Positions 45,091 to 56,736 of a stretch of 64,000 nucleotides of DNA are shown one piece after another. Source of the stretch: Gymnothorax reevesii (Eukaryota; Chordata; Actinopteri; Anguilliformes; Muraenidae); contig CM056576.1 of NCBI GenBank assembly GCA_029721435.1, forward strand, positions 115,743,166 to 115,807,165. Reading direction: 5' to 3'. A model generated the notes under the pieces. That model was not told the origin of the DNA. It was given only the letters and a program-made list of their open reading frames with translations, and did no database searches. A program made the position numbers and the translations under genes. The stretch's first letter is position 1, and each line of letters starts with the position of its first letter.

Positions 45091-46206
45091 TATTCATTTA
45101 AATTAGAGGTGAGAAAATGTTTAGTGAATTACATTTGACCTGTTATGTTGAAAACAATACAAAAGCACATAATTTGATGTTTCAAAACATTTTCTTAATT
45201 GATGTTTTAACACTCGATATCTGTAATTATGATATCTGTAATTAAGGAAGGTTCCTCGATCATGAGAGACGCCCTTCCCAAAATGAGCCCCGAGCCCCTC
45301 CCCCTACACACTTCCCCTTCGTTTGCGCATTTTCGTGAATGGTGATTCAAATTAAGTGCCATCCAAAAGCAATGAAACCAAGTGGAAGTGGGTTATAAAA
45401 CCCTTCAACGTCGAGTCAGCATCGATTGCTGTGTCCCTATTCAGAGGCTGCATCCTTCGAAAGCTACAAATGAAGACCGGTTGTGTCACAGCGACGCGAC
45501 TCGGCCGCCTCATTTCGAAGGCTCCTTCAAATGCGGCCGAGAAATGCGGCCTTCTTTTCCCGGCCAACGAAGGATGCAGCAGGTGGATCCTTTGTGGTCC
45601 AATCTTTCCCAAGATTCATTGCACGGCGGTTGATCTAATCGAACAATGGTGGCCGCGGGAAGCGAGGAGTTCACTATTAAATGTAAGTACTGGGTTTTAG
45701 CAAAGATACTCTGATATATATTTAGTTTTAGCTCGGTCATTAGCGAAAAATACATAAAACCAAGGGCCACTAAAATTGAAGAAAAAAAAGTTAGCAACAT
45801 GTTTTGAATTAGCTACTTTATTAGCTAGCTACAGTCATGCCCAAAATTATTCATATTCCTGAGACGGATAACGGATAATGAACTGGTTGCTTTTAACGAC
45901 ATACTTTTTTAATCTTAACATTTCTTGTTCATAACAAAACAATAGTTTACTGTAGAAACTTACAGTAATCTGTTGTAAATTTACTATATTACTCTGTTTT
46001 GAATATACAAGCCAACATGTGGCCTTCGTGTGTCCTGCGGGTAAACTACTTAAAAATAAAATCCACATCTTTTTGTTGCTTTCGTGTGTGGTTCGGATGC
46101 CATTGTGTGACCTTCTGTAGGTATTAAATTTGTTCGGGGCCATCGCGCAAAATTCAATATTCGTATTTCCATCTGATGCCAATTTCGGGACAGTGTGACG
46201 CCTGCT
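45091..46206. other. Intergenic DNA with a GC-richer patch at 45370-45690
   Basis: 45110-45265 is shared with 4020-4190. The patch at 45370-45690 is CpG-rich (GCGACGCGACTCGGCCGCC) and ends with a GTAAGTAC word that could be a splice donor after ATGGTGGCCGCGGGAAGCG, as in a first exon or element promoter. No gene is recognised. Confidence 0.35.
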
Positions 46207-46210
46207 TTAG

Positions 46211-48096
46211 CCTCTTGAGACCCCGCGTTCTCATATGAGGACATTAAATTTTGGGTTTGCAGCACATCATACTTAATTCTAACCCACTTAGACCTGTTGC
46301 CCTCATAAGTAGACACTTTTTGCTGCCATCTGGTGGTTAAAAAAGCAAAATTCACCAATCAGTGTTGAAACAAGATGGCTGCCATGTCTACTGAAATGTT
46401 CTTTGGCTGAGACCTGTATAGAAGTGCAAAAGGTGCAATCCTGCCTCAAATTTTATGGTTGAAATGAGGTTATTTATGTTTATTAAAGCTTGTAGTTTGA
46501 TATGGCATACAAATTCAAAAAGCTTTAGCAACAGTAACAAGTTAGGACGCTGGTAAGTAGAATGTACTTGTTTGAGGACATTGGGACTTTGTTCATGCAA
46601 AGTGAAAGTGTAAAAGTAAGGAAAGCTTGAGAAGATTTGAAAAGAAACCAACTGTTTACAAGAGTATAAAGACTTTTTCCATGTACAAATTAATCCATAT
46701 TGTTTTTATTTTTGTATGATACATTTCTTGGGCATGTTCCTCTGTCAAGAGCAGAACAGTTACTGACTGCAATAATAGGAGAGAACTCTGAGGTGGAAAA
46801 TTTGTCTGATTGTGATGATGCTGATCCTGGTGGAAATGATGAGGATTATACTCCATGTGAAAAATCAGAATCTGATCAGTGGAGCAGTGATGATAATGAC
46901 AATGAACCTCAGCTCTATTTACATGCAAGTAAAGATAATGACAGTCACCAGGTTCATCAATTCAGAGGAGGACTGCATAAATGTCAATGTAGTAGAAGTT
47001 TTTGCACTCCCAATGAGCCAACAAGAACTTAGAAAAGATGCATGAGAACACTGCAAGTCTGCTGTATTTACTCCAGACTTAGTTCAGTTTGAGGCTGAAG
47101 ATGAAAGTCTGCTAGACCAACATGGTCAGCAGCCACTGCACTGTGTGGGGCAGTGCGATGACGCAGACCAGGAGCCTGTCCATTTTGAAAGAATGTGCGA
47201 CTTAAGTCCAAACTATTCGGCATGAAGAATTTGTGCTGGCTTCAGTTGGTGGCCTAGAGCTGCACTTAGTATATTTGCACCTTGGTGCATTTCAGAGTTC
47301 ACAAGTTATATACTGTGTTACGCACTGGTGACTTTATTGCATAATGGGGGCCGCCAAGCCAATGTTGACATGGAGATTAAAAAAAAATTTTTGAAGTATG
47401 TATTATGATTGGTCATTTTAAGTGGAAAACTCATTGTAATATATTACTAAACTGTAAAAATGTAAATAATTATGTATATATGTATTATATATTGAAATAA
47501 ATACACTGAAACTAATTAATACTATTGTTGTCATTCCGTGACAATTTGCCTCTTGTAATTCCGTGACATTGACTTTTTGAAATTTCTTGCCCATAAAGCA
47601 GGGTTAAAGTCAATATTTGTTTCTATAACATACAGTATTAACAAAAAACACCTTAAATATGAACATATTGAAGTTGCATCACTTTCTGGATAGTTAAACA
47701 CAACATTAAAAAAACCACGTCAATTTTGTGTAATTCCGTGACAGAGTAGTTTTTGCTTGTTTCTTCGATGAAAATTTCTCAAAAAATATATTTTAACTTA
47801 ATATTATTAAAGAACAAGTTAATACCTTCAACATGACATATGATACTTGATTTTATCTTATTTAGTTGTAGAGTTACAACCCAAAATGTAATGGGACTGT
47901 AATTCCGTGACAGCTTGGCAGCCCCCTAATGCAGTAAAATAAACCCATTGTCCCCATATGAGGACATCATTTTTTTCAAAAACTACTTCCTGTTCAAAGA
48001 CAATATTTAGTTTTTATACTTACAAGGTCCAACTAATCCCAAACAGCTTGGAGAAATCAAAAATGCAAAAATATTCAAAGCTCGGGTCTCAGGAGG
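46211..48096 (+). mobile_element. piggyBac-like element flanked by TTAG
   Basis: The ends CCTCTTGAGACCCC and (mirrored) CCTCCTGAGACCCG are flanked by TTAG at 46207-46210 and 48097-48100. Subterminal CATATGAGGACAT words occur near each end. A frame at 46700-47032 gives an acidic protein start (LLTAIIGENSEVENLSDCDDADPGG), a style seen at piggyBac transposase N-termini. The catalytic part is missing, and another MITE occupies 47338-47937. TTAG instead of TTAA leaves the assignment open. Confidence 0.5.
47338..47937. mobile_element. Nested MITE carrying four GTAATTCCGTGACA repeats
   Basis: The ends TGCATAATGGGGGCCGCCAAG and the mirror of TTGGCAGCCCCCTAATGCA are inverted. The word GT(A/C)ATTCCGTGACA occurs at 47530, 47555, 47732 and 47899, all in the same orientation. 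No reading frame. Confidence 0.6.
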
Positions 48097-48523
48097 TTAG
48101 GGCTTGTAAAGCCAGCTGACACAATGAATACCCAAATTCATTGAACATGCTGCTTCATAGTACACTCCCAGGAGCAGCAAAAACTTCAAAACATACAAAA
48201 GTTGTATGTGAGCGACCTCGTAAAAACAAAAGCAGGAGGTCCCAGGTGAAGCTATTCTAAGTGCAGAGAAGAAATCCAGAGAGCAATTCAGCAAAATTCA
48301 GACTTGCAGAAATATGAAACAACAAGACTGCGAAACACATCAAAAAGCCTCAGTGCATCAAACAGGTAATGAGTGTGATTGTGGAGATTGTTAATAAACC
48401 TAAAGGGCTCATGGAGGTCTGCTGAATGCTTCAGGTGTTACAGTTGAGCTTATACAAGGCAGCACATACAGATAAAAATGTTAAACTAGAATTCATGGCT
48501 CCCATCATGTTACTTGGTTGCTG

Positions 48524-48561
48524 GGTTTTTGTAGAGAGTTGATGGGTTTCCTGTCACTGTG
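48524..48561 (-). other. V7 recombination signal (22-bp spacer)
   Basis: Consensus heptamer CACAGTG (48561-48555), a 22-bp spacer and consensus nonamer ACAAAAACC (48532-48524). Confidence 0.9.
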
Positions 48562-49246
48562 GGCTGCAGGGCACAGTAGTAGAGAGCAGAGTCTGCCATT
48601 GTAGCAGAGGACATCTCCAGATGAACAAGCTTGTTGTCTTTGTCATGTTTAACAGTAAAACCCTCTTTCTCTGCTCTCTCTTTGTATCTGTCTATGAGGA
48701 TGATGAACTCAGGTTTTGAACTGGGATAATGGTGATACCAGTGTAAATAGTAGGCCCCAGTATCAGAGGCAGAGAAATTGCATGACAATGTGACGCTGCT
48801 ACCCTCTAAAGCATCCACTGCATTAGTTGCTGATGTAATTCCATCCCGAAGACTGTCACCTGCAGAATAGATATTTTTGCATTAAATATTGTATGCATTT
48901 TATTCATAGGTTAAAAGAGTTTCTCAGTCATTCAAATTGAAAGTAAAACCATTTCTATTCTTCACAGATATAGTTTTATCATTGGTCTTGGAAAAATTGA
49001 CTCTGACGCCACAACTCTATGATATACAGTTCCAATTATCATCTTCACAGCAAATATACTATATTCCCCACCCTAATAGTACTTGCTAAAAACATTGCAG
49101 AGAATCTTTACCTGGCAACACTTTATATAAAAAAGCATGACTCTGGCCAAACTTAAGTTTGACTGAAACAGCTCTACATATTAATAAGCAGCAGGATACC
49201 ACTTACCCACCACTGTTGATAACAGAGCTAAACAGAGTAGCATCAT
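48562..49246 (-). CDS. TRAV: V7: T-cell receptor alpha/delta variable segment, functional-looking
   Basis: The leader exon 49207-49246 encodes MMLLCLALLSTVV with a G|GTAAGT donor. The V exon 48562-48859 follows a CTGCAG acceptor in phase 1 (GDSLRDGITS). It keeps the first Cys (VTLSCNF), the Trp (LHWYHHYPSSKPEF) and the second Cys (ADSALYYCALQP). It is a near duplicate of V2; differences cluster around CDR1 (SASDTG against STSETG) and framework 3, and the CDR3 start is CALQP instead of CALRP. No stop, consensus RSS, and the conserved upstream box at 49309-49329. Confidence 0.94.
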
Positions 49247-49421
49247 GATGCGAGAATCTGTTTCAACTGCTGTTTTTTTAAACAATGACTTGAAACAAAG
49301 TTGTTGCAGAATAAGTCCTCCTCTCTGACTCTATCTGAAACTCTATCGTGAAACTCCTCCCACTCACTTGATGTTAAGCCTCTCCCCTGGACACAAAGAG
49401 ATGCAAACTATCAGAATAGAT

Positions 49422-50073
49422 CAGTGGTTCTCAAATTCGGTCCTGGCGCCCCCCTGTGTATGCTGGTTTTTGTTCCAGCCACAACTGCAATTCTAGGATT
49501 TTAAAAAGCTGTTACTTTGTCTTAATTAGCAGCATTTCATGTTTAGAGTAGTTATTTACCATCTTAAGCCAGATTTGGATGGAAATATCAATTGTGCCAT
49601 GAAGAATAAAAACCATTGAACATATTGCTTAATTTTCAATATTGCTAGGATTATCAGGTGAAAGCATTTTTAAACAGATCAAATTAGACTCTAAGAAAAT
49701 CAATAAGCTCCAAATTAGGTTTCTGAACACAGGTTTTTTGAGTTTTTCCCAAGTAACCTGTCTGAACCAAATAAAATCAACAGAAAACACAACAGGTGTG
49801 ACTCCACTGTTTGCCAAGTAAATTGTCGGGTTTTGCCACCTTATGTCAAGAGTTTCACCAATGAGGAACTTTTTGATTATTTATGTTGATTAAATATTTG
49901 GTTAAATTGTTTCCCTCTGTCAATATTTACAATTTATCTCAATGTGGATATTTGCATAAATGCACCTAATTAAAACAAATCAACAGCTTGTTAAAATCCT
50001 AAGACTGAAATTGTGGATAGAACAAAAACCAGCATACACAGGGGGGCGCCAGGACCGAATTTGAGAAGTACTG
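49422..50073. mobile_element. hAT MITE with perfect 8-bp target duplication
   Basis: The ends CAGTGGTTCTCAAATTCGG and the mirror of CCGAATTTGAGAAGTACTG extend as inverted repeats for about 55 bp (through CAGCATACACAGGGGGGCGC). GAATAGAT flanks it at 49414-49421 and 50074-50081. The paralogous block B lacks it near 9815. A relative lies at 63308-64000. No transposase. Confidence 0.93.
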
Positions 50074-50081
50074 GAATAGAT

Positions 50082-51934
50082 AGACTGTCATCACATACAC
50101 TGCTAACATACAAAAATACTGCTCTAGCACTGTATTTTTTTTTTTTGCTAAATATAAAAATCATATTCCATCATCTGAATTGAGCATCCATGACCAAAAT
50201 TTGCCCATAAGTTCCATTCAACGACTGCATTTAGTTCAGCTCGCAGGTTGAATCCATTGAAGCACACAGGCCATGCATCTCCTTCAATTATACTCATTTT
50301 AATACTTTCAATTTGCAATGTACTGTACCTAGCCAGACTTTGTTGAAAGCCATAAGATATTTTCTATCGTCTCAGTTCCATATATTTGATAAGCAATCGG
50401 TATATTTTAATCATCAGATCCTCCACACTCTCCAAACCCCTGGATGCCTAAGGCCTCCCCCCTCATACCTGCACCTCCTGTCCATGTCTGTCTCGCTCCC
50501 TTGTGGTGTAATGATCTTCCCTCAGAGGTCTGAACAGGAGAGACTTTAATCACCATCTAGCATAACTCAGAATATTACCTCTTATTTGGCTGAACCTGTT
50601 CTTTCTTCTCCAGCTCTGCAATTTCTTTCTATTTTAGTTCTTGTGGAAGATTTTCACTTGGCTTTAATTGTGTCTATTATAGTTAGCTTTCATTTGTCAT
50701 AATAGTTTTGGAGGTGCTTTGTCACTTCAGGTCAGTCTATAAGATCCAAGCCCTGGCTCTGTGGTCACTGTTGGCACTTGGAATATTAATTCCCTCCAAG
50801 GTTTTCAGCACTTTTGTATGAACTTATACACTTTGTTTTTCACCATACTCGAGATGAGAGCATCTCGCAAATTGCTCAAATTATATTCGATGAATATATT
50901 CTTCATGATATGTTCTCTGTTACTGATTTTGCTGATATGGAGGGGAAACAATACAGTGGGGAAAAAGTGGCTTTTTTTTTTTTCAGAAGTTCTGAAAATT
51001 TTTTCCCACCTCTTAGCATGCTTAAACATCAGCTTTCATTCTAATAAACACCAAGCAATTTTATTGCCTTCAATCATAGCTTAGGCTGCAATATACCCAT
51101 GCATTCAATCATACACAGAGAATCCCGCACTGCCAACAAGCTCCAATTGTTTAGAGACTCTTTCTTTGGCCAAAACAAAAGTATGTGCTGTAAGCTCTGC
51201 AGGAATAAGATCCCCTATGTTTTCTGTGAAGAATTAATTTCCCATAGTTTTCTCCCTGCTGGCCGAGTTTTTGGCTGCATTGAGAAACAGATTTGCAAAA
51301 AGGACAGCGTACTACACGCACAGGAATATTATGAATTATTATGGAGACATGGAAATGTTTACACCTCTAATATTGACTGGCAGGCATTTGACTTCAAATC
51401 GCATTTCCGTGGATATATTACATTATGCCAAATAATCACAACAAAGTTGACTTTGTCACAGGATTCATTATTCTTAGATTTAACTGCATCATGGTATTGT
51501 CACCACCTTTGTGTGAATTCCATTAATGTCTCTTCCTATTCAGCTCCTCGGGTGTCTATTAGAAGTTTGTCTATTGTGATTGGTTTTCATCTTGTGTGTT
51601 TGCCAACCCCCAGCTGCGTCTCATTATAAGGTGATTTTCAAATCAGCATGTGAAGGATATTCAAGCCCCTCTGGTATGTGTTGCAAGTTGCTGGATTACT
51701 GTTTGTGCTCAGAATCAGTCAGTGCTGTAAATGAAAATTCTTTGTCTTTGTCAAGTGCTATGTGTTCTTTAATTACAGCTATTCCTGAAAGCCTTTCTCT
51801 TAAGTAATTTCGAACACGCTTCCAGTTCTAACCAGGGTCCAGTATTGGGAACACATTCTTGTAATCTCTTTAAAGTATGTTCCTCAGTCCAGTTTGTTCG
51901 GAAAAAAAAACTCCTGATCCTTCTACGGTCATCA
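50082..51934. other. Block B' flank and unrecognised DNA
   Basis: The part up to about 50810 matches block B. From 50830 on nothing is recognised. An open frame of 176 codons at 51099-51629 has several Cys residues (CCKLCRNKIPYVFC) but no match I know of, and may be chance or part of an element. Confidence 0.35.
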
Positions 51935-52392
51935 TGTCATGGTTTGGAGGTATTGAGAGCTTTCTTTGTTGCTCTCGTCTGGGACGATATCGTTTGCTCC
52001 CTATCAGATTCCTGGACCAGCTGGCATTGATTGGGGCCATGGCCCGGACTCTATTTAAGCTCTTAATTTGCCTTCCTCATTGCTAGAGTGTCAGTGTTTC
52101 TTTTGCGCTTGAGCCGGTAAGGTCTCTAGAGAGAGTATTGGGTATCAGGGACTTAGCTGCATAACAGGTTTAGTGTTAGTAAGCAAGGGAATCTTTGGTT
52201 TATTTCCCTTTTCTTTTGTTTTCCACGAGTTCGCCTGTTTTCTCCCACGGACAGCAGCAGGTCGGTTGGTAGTGTGAGTCTCGTTATTTCTATCTGTTTT
52301 TAGTCTCTCAGCACACCGTGAGTGTTGCCTTTTATTTCTGGCCGCTGCTCTTAGCTTCCACTTCCAGTACCCTTCACAGTAAACTCTCGCCA
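51935..52392 (+). mobile_element. Probable 5' LTR of gypsy-type element A
   Basis: Begins TGTCATGGTTTGG and ends TCTCGCCA. After CC follows TGGAGACGCC, a possible tRNA primer-binding site, and then the gag start. The boundaries are inferred from this order; no second LTR is in the window. Confidence 0.45.
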
Positions 52393-52408
52393 CCTGGAGA
52401 CGCCAGCG

Positions 52409-52868
52409 GTGGATGAAATTAAGAGGGCTATCGCCAGCCAACAAGAGATGTTGGCCGGGTTCGCTAAATCACTTTCAGGTTTTTGCAATCAACGATCTGA
52501 ACTTATTGAGAGACTACACCTGCAAGAGACCGCGCTTAAGAATCAGCAGAGCGTTCTGTTAGACTTGTCTGAGAGTATTAAATCTCTAACGTCACAAGCT
52601 TCACAAAAAGTTGTAGAAGCACCATCCATACATCCTCCCCGAGAACAACTGCCCCAAAGATATAGTGGCGAGGTCGGAAAGTGTAAGGATTTTATCGCCC
52701 AGTGTGAAATATTTTTTAAGGCTCAGCCGTCACGTTTTGTTAATGAGGATTCTTGGGTTGCATTTATATTATCCCTGTTGGCTGGCACACCGCTCAATTG
52801 GGTCGGCCTACTAATTAGATCTAATTCACCGGTCGTAAATTCTGTAGAGGCCCTTGTTAGGGAGATGG
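52409..52868 (+). pseudogene. gypsy-type element A gag fragment
   Basis: The frame starts with MDEIKRAIASQQEM and has a helical N-terminus. PQRYSGEVGKCKDFIAQCEIFF and the WVAFILSLLAGTPLNWVG stretch follow, as at the start of Gag in fish Ty3/gypsy elements. It is cut after about 150 codons by the LTR of element B. The rest of element A is not seen. Confidence 0.75.
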
Positions 52869-54102
52869 TGTTGTGATCTGTGATTTCTGCATGTCATGTT
52901 TTAAGTTCTGTGCCTGGCCTAGCCATGTTTAGGATTTCTGTGTTTAGTGACCACTGCCTGCCCTTTGACCGTTCTTAGGATCATGTATTGTGTTTTTGGT
53001 AATTTAGATTTCATGTTTTATTATTTTTTCATGCCTCAGTTTTCATGCCATGTTTTCATTTCCATGCATTGCACTTCGTCTACCCTGGCTTGTCATGTGT
53101 CGGTCTTTGCCCACGGTCCCTAGTCTTGTGTGCCACTCATTCGGGTGATTTATTGGTTTCTGGGTTTTCAATCTTCCTTCATTATCTCGCGTGCTTCCTT
53201 CCTCTCTCTTTTACTATCTACTAACCATACTAACAGTTTGTCGTTTTCGATAATGACTAACCCTCATTAACATTGCATATTTTTACTAACTTACTAACAT
53301 GCACTCGGGATTGTATAGCTGCACATACTAATTGACTAACGATCTCTCAGCAGTCGCTCAATTCTAATCTCCGCCTCCTTGCCTATCCCGAATTATCTCT
53401 GCTGCAGTTTTCCACTTATATCTCATGCTTTCCTTTTCTTTAGACTGTGCACTTTTAGTACTCTTTAACCGGAGCTGTTGTTTGTTCATAAGATTGTCTT
53501 GTGATCCCTGTCTGTGTTTTAGCATTTGCCAAATTCATGTGATTAGATTATTCCTCATGTGTCACTCCTGATATTTTTATCATTGATTGCACCTGTTCTC
53601 CTTGGTCATGTGTTTACCACGGATGTGTATTCAAGATGTCTGTACAAGCACTTCCAGTTGTCAGATCGTTCTCCCTAGTTTTCTCGTGCCACGTTTTTCG
53701 CCTTGATTTTTCAGTCTTTACCTTTCTGACTGGTTTGCCCGACTTTTGATTTTTGCCTTTGTGATTTTGGATTATTGTTGCATCTGAGTGTTTTGACCAT
53801 TTTTCTGCCTGACTACGAGATCTCTGTTTGCTGCCCTGGTAAGGATTTGGATTACGTCCTGTGGATTCTGGCTTGTCTCTCTGATAGTACTATTCCTGTG
53901 TACCAGACCCATGTCCGACTAGGATTACTGTGATTGCTGCCCTGGTTTTTGATACTATTTTTGCCCAATTGGATTTCGACTTTTGGATTGTGGACTCTGT
54001 ACTGTTGCCTTTTGCTCTGCGGGGGTCACCCCCCTTTCCCAATAAAACAAGCTCTACTGCACTTCCTGGTTCTCGCATCTGGTTCCTGATCGCAATACAA
54101 CA
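52869..54102 (+). mobile_element. 5' LTR of gypsy-type element B
   Basis: Begins TGTTGTGAT and ends ATACAACA, with AATAAA near 54042. It is followed by a likely leader (TTACGATCTGACC) and the gag ATG at 54119. It is of the same family as the solo LTR at 836-1980, and its 1.23-kb length is close to that copy. Confidence 0.85.
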
Positions 54103-54118
54103 TTACGATCTGACCAGC

Positions 54119-56650
54119 ATGGAGCCAGCGAGTTCCAAGCCTCTTCAGGCAGCAGTAGAGGAGCAGGGTGCCCTGGAGATGCAGCAACGGCAGATACGGG
54201 CCTTTATGCAACATATGCAGGCTATGAGCAATCAGATGGCGGATATTGCTCACTCGCTGCGGAGTGCACCGAACATCCACGCACCCCAGCCTCCGGTCAT
54301 CGCCATGCCTGCGTCCAGTCCAGCCCCTACACCACCTGCTCCACTCCAAGAACCACGCCTACCTCCTCCGGAGAAGTATGATGGTGATCCGGGGTCTTGC
54401 CGGTCCTTCCTCACTCACTGTAAGCTGATATTCAACCTACAACCCTCTACCTTTCCCTCTGAGCAAGCACGAGTGGCGTACGTCATCACACAGCTGACCG
54501 GTAGAGCGAAGCAGTGGGCCACAGCTACTTGGGAGGCGGGATTACCCTGTGTACGGTCGTTTGACAGCTTTGGAGAGTGATGAGGAGAGTGTTCGACCGC
54601 TCCAGACATGGACATGAGGCCGGGAGGGAAATTTTCCGCATCCGCCAAGGGGGTCGCTCCGTGTCTAATTATGCAATCGATTTCCAAACTCTGGCAACCA
54701 ACAGCGGATGGCATGAGAGGGCCCTCTACGACGCATTTGTTGCCGGTCTCTCTGAACGGATAAAGGACAAGCTTCTACCTTGTGATCTGCCCGAAAGCCT
54801 GGAACGTGTTTTAAGCATGGCCATTCGTATTGACTCCCGATTGGAGGAACAAAGACGATCTACGTTCAAACCACCTGTGATCCCCTCGTTGCCACCATCT
54901 AACCCTGGCAAGCTTCTTCCCGAGACGGAACCCATGCAGTCGGACAAAACTTTCTGGAGTAGAAAGGGATTGTCGACGTAAGGAGCGAGCCTGTTTCTAT
55001 TGTAGCCAGGGGGGCACTTCATCTCACGGTGTCCAGAGAAGAAGCGACGCCCACTAACGAGGAGAGGAGCGGTAGTGGGCGTTAGTCCTGTGGATCACTC
55101 CTTTAAGAACCGGACCTGTTTTCCTGTTTCCCTGGAGTGGGCTGGAGGAGGAAGGAAGACTACTGCCCTGATAGACTCTGGTGCTGAGGAGAACTTCATT
55201 GACCTAGATCTAGCCCAGAAGTAAGGCATTCCTGTGGAATCAGTCTTTCCGGATCGAGCGGTCAATTCCCTCAGCGGCCAGAAGATCGGTGACATCTCTC
55301 AGGTTACCAGCCCAGTTAAACTAAGCATTTCTGGCAATCACCATGAGCAGATTAAGCTTTTTTTAATTCAGTCCCCCCATGCTCCAGTCGTTCTCGGCCA
55401 TCCTTGGATGGCAAAGCATCTACCTGTCATTGATTGGGGAAAGCATGAAATCAAGGAGTGGAGCCCTAGTTGTGCCCAGACTTGCCTCCGTGACGCCCAG
55501 GATTATGTTACTCCTGCTCCCACAGACGATATTCCGAACCTGGAGAAGATTCCCCCCGAATACCATGATCTGAAGGAGGTGTTTTCCAAGTCTCAGGCTA
55601 CCAGTCTTCCTCCACACCGACCTTATGATTGCGCTATCGAGCTCAGACCCGGAACCATGCCCCCTAAAGGGCGCCTTTTCTCCCTGTCTCGTCCCGAGAC
55701 TCAGGCCATGGAGAAATATCTGAGTCCCTCGCCGCTGGAATCATCCGTCCATCATCTTCACCAGCTGGACCAGGGTTTTTCTTTGTCGGGAAAAAGGATG
55801 GCTCTCTTCGTCCCTGCATTGACTATCGCGGTCTGAACAAGATTACTGTCAAGAACCGGTACCCTCTCCCCCTCATGAACACTGTCTTTGATCTACTACA
55901 AGGCTCCAAGGTGTTTACCAAGTTGGACTTACGCAATGCCTATCATTTAGTGCGTATACGTGAGGGGGATGAGTGGAAGACAGCTTTTAATACGCCCACA
56001 GGGTACTGGGAGTACCTGGTTCTTCCGTTCAGCCTCACTAACGCTCCAGCTGTGTTCCAGAACTTGGTGAATGATATACTGCGCGACATGTTTAATAAGT
56101 TTGTGTTCATCTACCTTGACGATATTTTGATCTTTTCCAAATCACAGGAAGAACATACCCATCATGTAAGACGAGTGCTCGGGCTCCTGTTGGAGAATCG
56201 ACTATTCGTCAAAGCAGAGAAGTGTGAGTTCTCAGTTCAGACCACCTCCTTCCTGGGATACGTCATCAGTCCTGATTCTATCCAGATGGACCCTGTCAAA
56301 GTTGAGGCGGTCACCATTTGGCCCACACCAAAAGATCGTTAGTCGGTCCAACGTTTTCTGGGCTTTGCCAACTTTTACCGGCGATTTATCAGTAACTATA
56401 GTTCAGTTGCCGCTCCGCTCACTGCCCTCACTTCATCTAAGATTAAGTTCCAATGGTCCAAGCAAGCAGAGGAGGCCTTTTGTATGCTCAAGTCGCGGTT
56501 TACTTCTGCCCCTATTCTAACCATTCCTGACCCCAAGCTCCAGTTCGTGGTGGAGGTGGACGCCTCCAATGTGGGAGTCGGAGCGGTACCCTCCCAGAGG
56601 TTCCCAAGGACAGCAAGATCCATCCATGTGCCTACTTTACGCTCTAACGC
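54119..56650 (+). pseudogene. gypsy-type element B gag-pol, truncated and broken
   Basis: Gag starts MEPASSKPLQA. The PPPEKYDGDPGSCRSFL and RAKQWATATWE stretches precede a stop at 54578. Gag continues in another frame (54577-54981), then a CCHC knuckle near 54995-55035. A protease motif, LIDSGAEENFIDL, lies near 55165, with a stop soon after. Reverse transcriptase motifs run in 55860-56342: [15 protein letters not shown], the [11 protein letters not shown] stretch and the catalytic [10 protein letters not shown] stop at 56340, then the [14 protein letters not shown] region and the RNase H start with [11 protein letters not shown]. The sequence breaks off near 56650, with no integrase, envelope or 3' LTR. 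Several indels and stops make it inert. Confidence 0.9.
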
Positions 56651-56736
56651 TCAATATCTAAAAGATTCAGTAGATTTGAAGAAATCAAAAACATTAATCG
56701 ACTGTTGGACATGTAGACACTGAGTTCAACGCAGCA

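Larger units (their letters stand above)
48105..50810. repeat. Segmental duplication block B' (pair of 5685-10760)
   Basis: Contains V7 and its flanks in the same order as block B. It lacks the 2.8-kb insertion of block B and carries its own hAT MITE at 49422-50073. Confidence 0.85.

Noticed and set aside
45510..45800. Overlapping frames on both strands at the CpG-rich patch as genes
   Set aside because: Frames in opposite directions of similar length reflect GC content. None shows a domain.
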